Source: Bacteriovoracaceae bacterium
GTDB taxonomy: Bacteria; Bdellovibrionota; Bacteriovoracia; Bacteriovoracales; Bacteriovoracaceae
Length of the DNA stretch: 5,060 nt
Assembly: GCA_007116425.1 (NCBI GenBank)
Contig: SKIL01000308.1
Location: forward strand, 1 to 5,060
Reading direction: 5' to 3'
Of the stretch, positions 4,336 to 5,060 are shown piece after piece. Under the pieces are notes generated by a model. That model did no database searches. It worked only from the letters and a program-made list of their open reading frames with translations, and was not told where the DNA came from. Made by a program: the position numbers and the translations under genes. Within the stretch, counting starts at the first letter, position 1; every line of letters begins with the position of its first letter.

Positions 4336-5060
4336 ATGGACTGGCTTGCTGACGATAGTCCTATTATAGCTTGTGCCACTGGAACAACTGAAAATAGTGG
4401 CCTAGGTGTCCTTAGGTTAAGTGGCTTTGATAGTTTAGATTTATTGAAAGACTTTTTTTCTTTTAACGTCTCAAAAATTAAGCCACGTTATGGCCATCTG
4501 ACAGGCTTATTAGATCCGCTTGAAAGTACTACGCTAGACGAGTGTTTAATCTTTTATTTTCCTTCTCCTCACAGTTTTACCGGTGAAAATGTTTTAGAAA
4601 TTCATTGTCACGGTAACCAATTTCTTATCCAAACAGTTATTGATCTGTTTTGTTTTCAGTCAGTTTTTAGACCTGCAAACCCTGGTGAGTTTTCTTTCCG
4701 TGCTCTTCGAAATAAAAAAATTAATCTTGCTCAAGTCGAAGGTCTTGACCTTGTTTTAAATTCCTCTAATAAGGCCGGAATTAGTGAAGGATTAAAGCTT
4801 CTGAATGGTGAACTTAACACCCAGTTTGAAGAACTTTATGATATTTCTTTAAAACTTAGATCTGCTGTTGAATTGGCCATCGATTTTTCTGAAGACGTAG
4901 GTGAGGATGAAGTGTTTTCAATGATAAAGGGTCATTTTAATCGCCTTAAAGCTCTTATTTTCGATTTACATGAGCGTTGCCAAGATCATTCATTTAATCT
5001 TTCAACACCATCACTAACTTTGGCCGGACCTGTCAATGCTGGTAAATCTACTTTTTTTAA
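4336..5060 (+). CDS. mnmE: tRNA modification GTPase MnmE, N-terminal half (cut by the window edge)
   Basis: MnmE with partner MnmG adds the (carboxymethyl)aminomethyl group to the wobble uridine of certain tRNAs, using a folate one-carbon donor and GTP hydrolysis. The frame is open for 241 codons to the right edge, about half the family's 450-460 residues. Seen in order: the N-terminal folate-binding domain with GLGVLRLSG (22-30), SPHSFTGENVLEIHCHG (77-93) and RPANPGEFSFRALRNKKINLAQ (112-133); the start of the helical domain with VELAIDFSED (178-187); and the GTPase P-loop GPVNAGKS (231-238). The usual CHGG reads CHGN and the usual GRPNAGKS reads GPVNAGKS. The GTPase switch regions and the catalytic C-terminal cysteine lie outside the window. 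The ATG is one base after the yidC stop with no clear ribosome site, suggesting coupled translation. Confidence 0.96.
   Translation, partial: MDWLADDSPIIACATGTTENSGLGVLRLSGFDSLDLLKDFFSFNVSKIKPRYGHLTGLLDPLESTTLDECLIFYFPSPHSFTGENVLEIHCHGNQFLIQTVIDLFCFQSVFRPANPGEFSFRALRNKKINLAQVEGLDLVLNSSNKAGISEGLKLLNGELNTQFEELYDISLKLRSAVELAIDFSEDVGEDEVFSMIKGHFNRLKALIFDLHERCQDHSFNLSTPSLTLAGPVNAGKSTFF

Overview
The window is a chromosomal replication-origin neighbourhood from a low-G+C, Gram-negative-type bacterium. The layout is an origin-like intergenic region at the left edge, then dnaA on the minus strand, then a divergent plus-strand cluster rpmH-rnpA-yidD-yidC-mnmE that runs off the right edge. The Gram-negative assignment rests on YidC, which has a large periplasmic domain of about 260 residues between its first and second membrane segments. 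The AT-rich base composition and the sequence style (DnaA with a long N-terminal extension, compact gene spacing) would fit a Bacteriovorax/Halobacteriovorax-like member of the Bdellovibrionota. That is a guess from general familiarity, not from a search.

Positions 1-231 lie downstream of the dnaA stop codon and hold no gene. They carry an AT-rich stretch (about 15% G+C over the first 40 bases), four exact copies of the 12-mer TTATCCACGGCC, one single-mismatch copy, and several weaker TTTTCCACA/TTATCAACA-like sites. This is the expected content of an oriC: a DnaA-binding array next to an unwinding element. dnaN would be expected beyond the left edge but is not visible.

Positions 232-1776 are dnaA (514 codons), with all four DnaA domains recognisable, an unusual 50-residue N-terminal extension, and a serine where the P-loop normally begins with glycine. 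Positions 1777-2003 are the divergent promoter region. It has a good sigma70-type promoter for rpmH and only weak candidates for dnaA.

Positions 2004-5060 are a tightly packed gene string: rpmH (ribosomal protein L34), rnpA (RNase P protein), yidD (membrane-insertion factor), yidC (membrane insertase) and the first half of mnmE (tRNA wobble-uridine modification GTPase). The gaps are 9, -4, 22 and 1 nt, and I see no terminator between the genes, so they are probably co-transcribed. The set joins translation and tRNA maturation (L34, RnpA, MnmE) with insertion of inner-membrane proteins (YidD, YidC), which is the classic origin-proximal cluster of bacteria. A jag/khg gene, often found between yidC and mnmE, is absent.

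I do not see a novel multi-gene system here. The most distinctive signals are the extended 12-bp DnaA boxes with an invariant GGCC tail, the perfect inverted pair of them next to the AT-rich element, and a perfect consensus DnaA box lying far away at the end of yidD.
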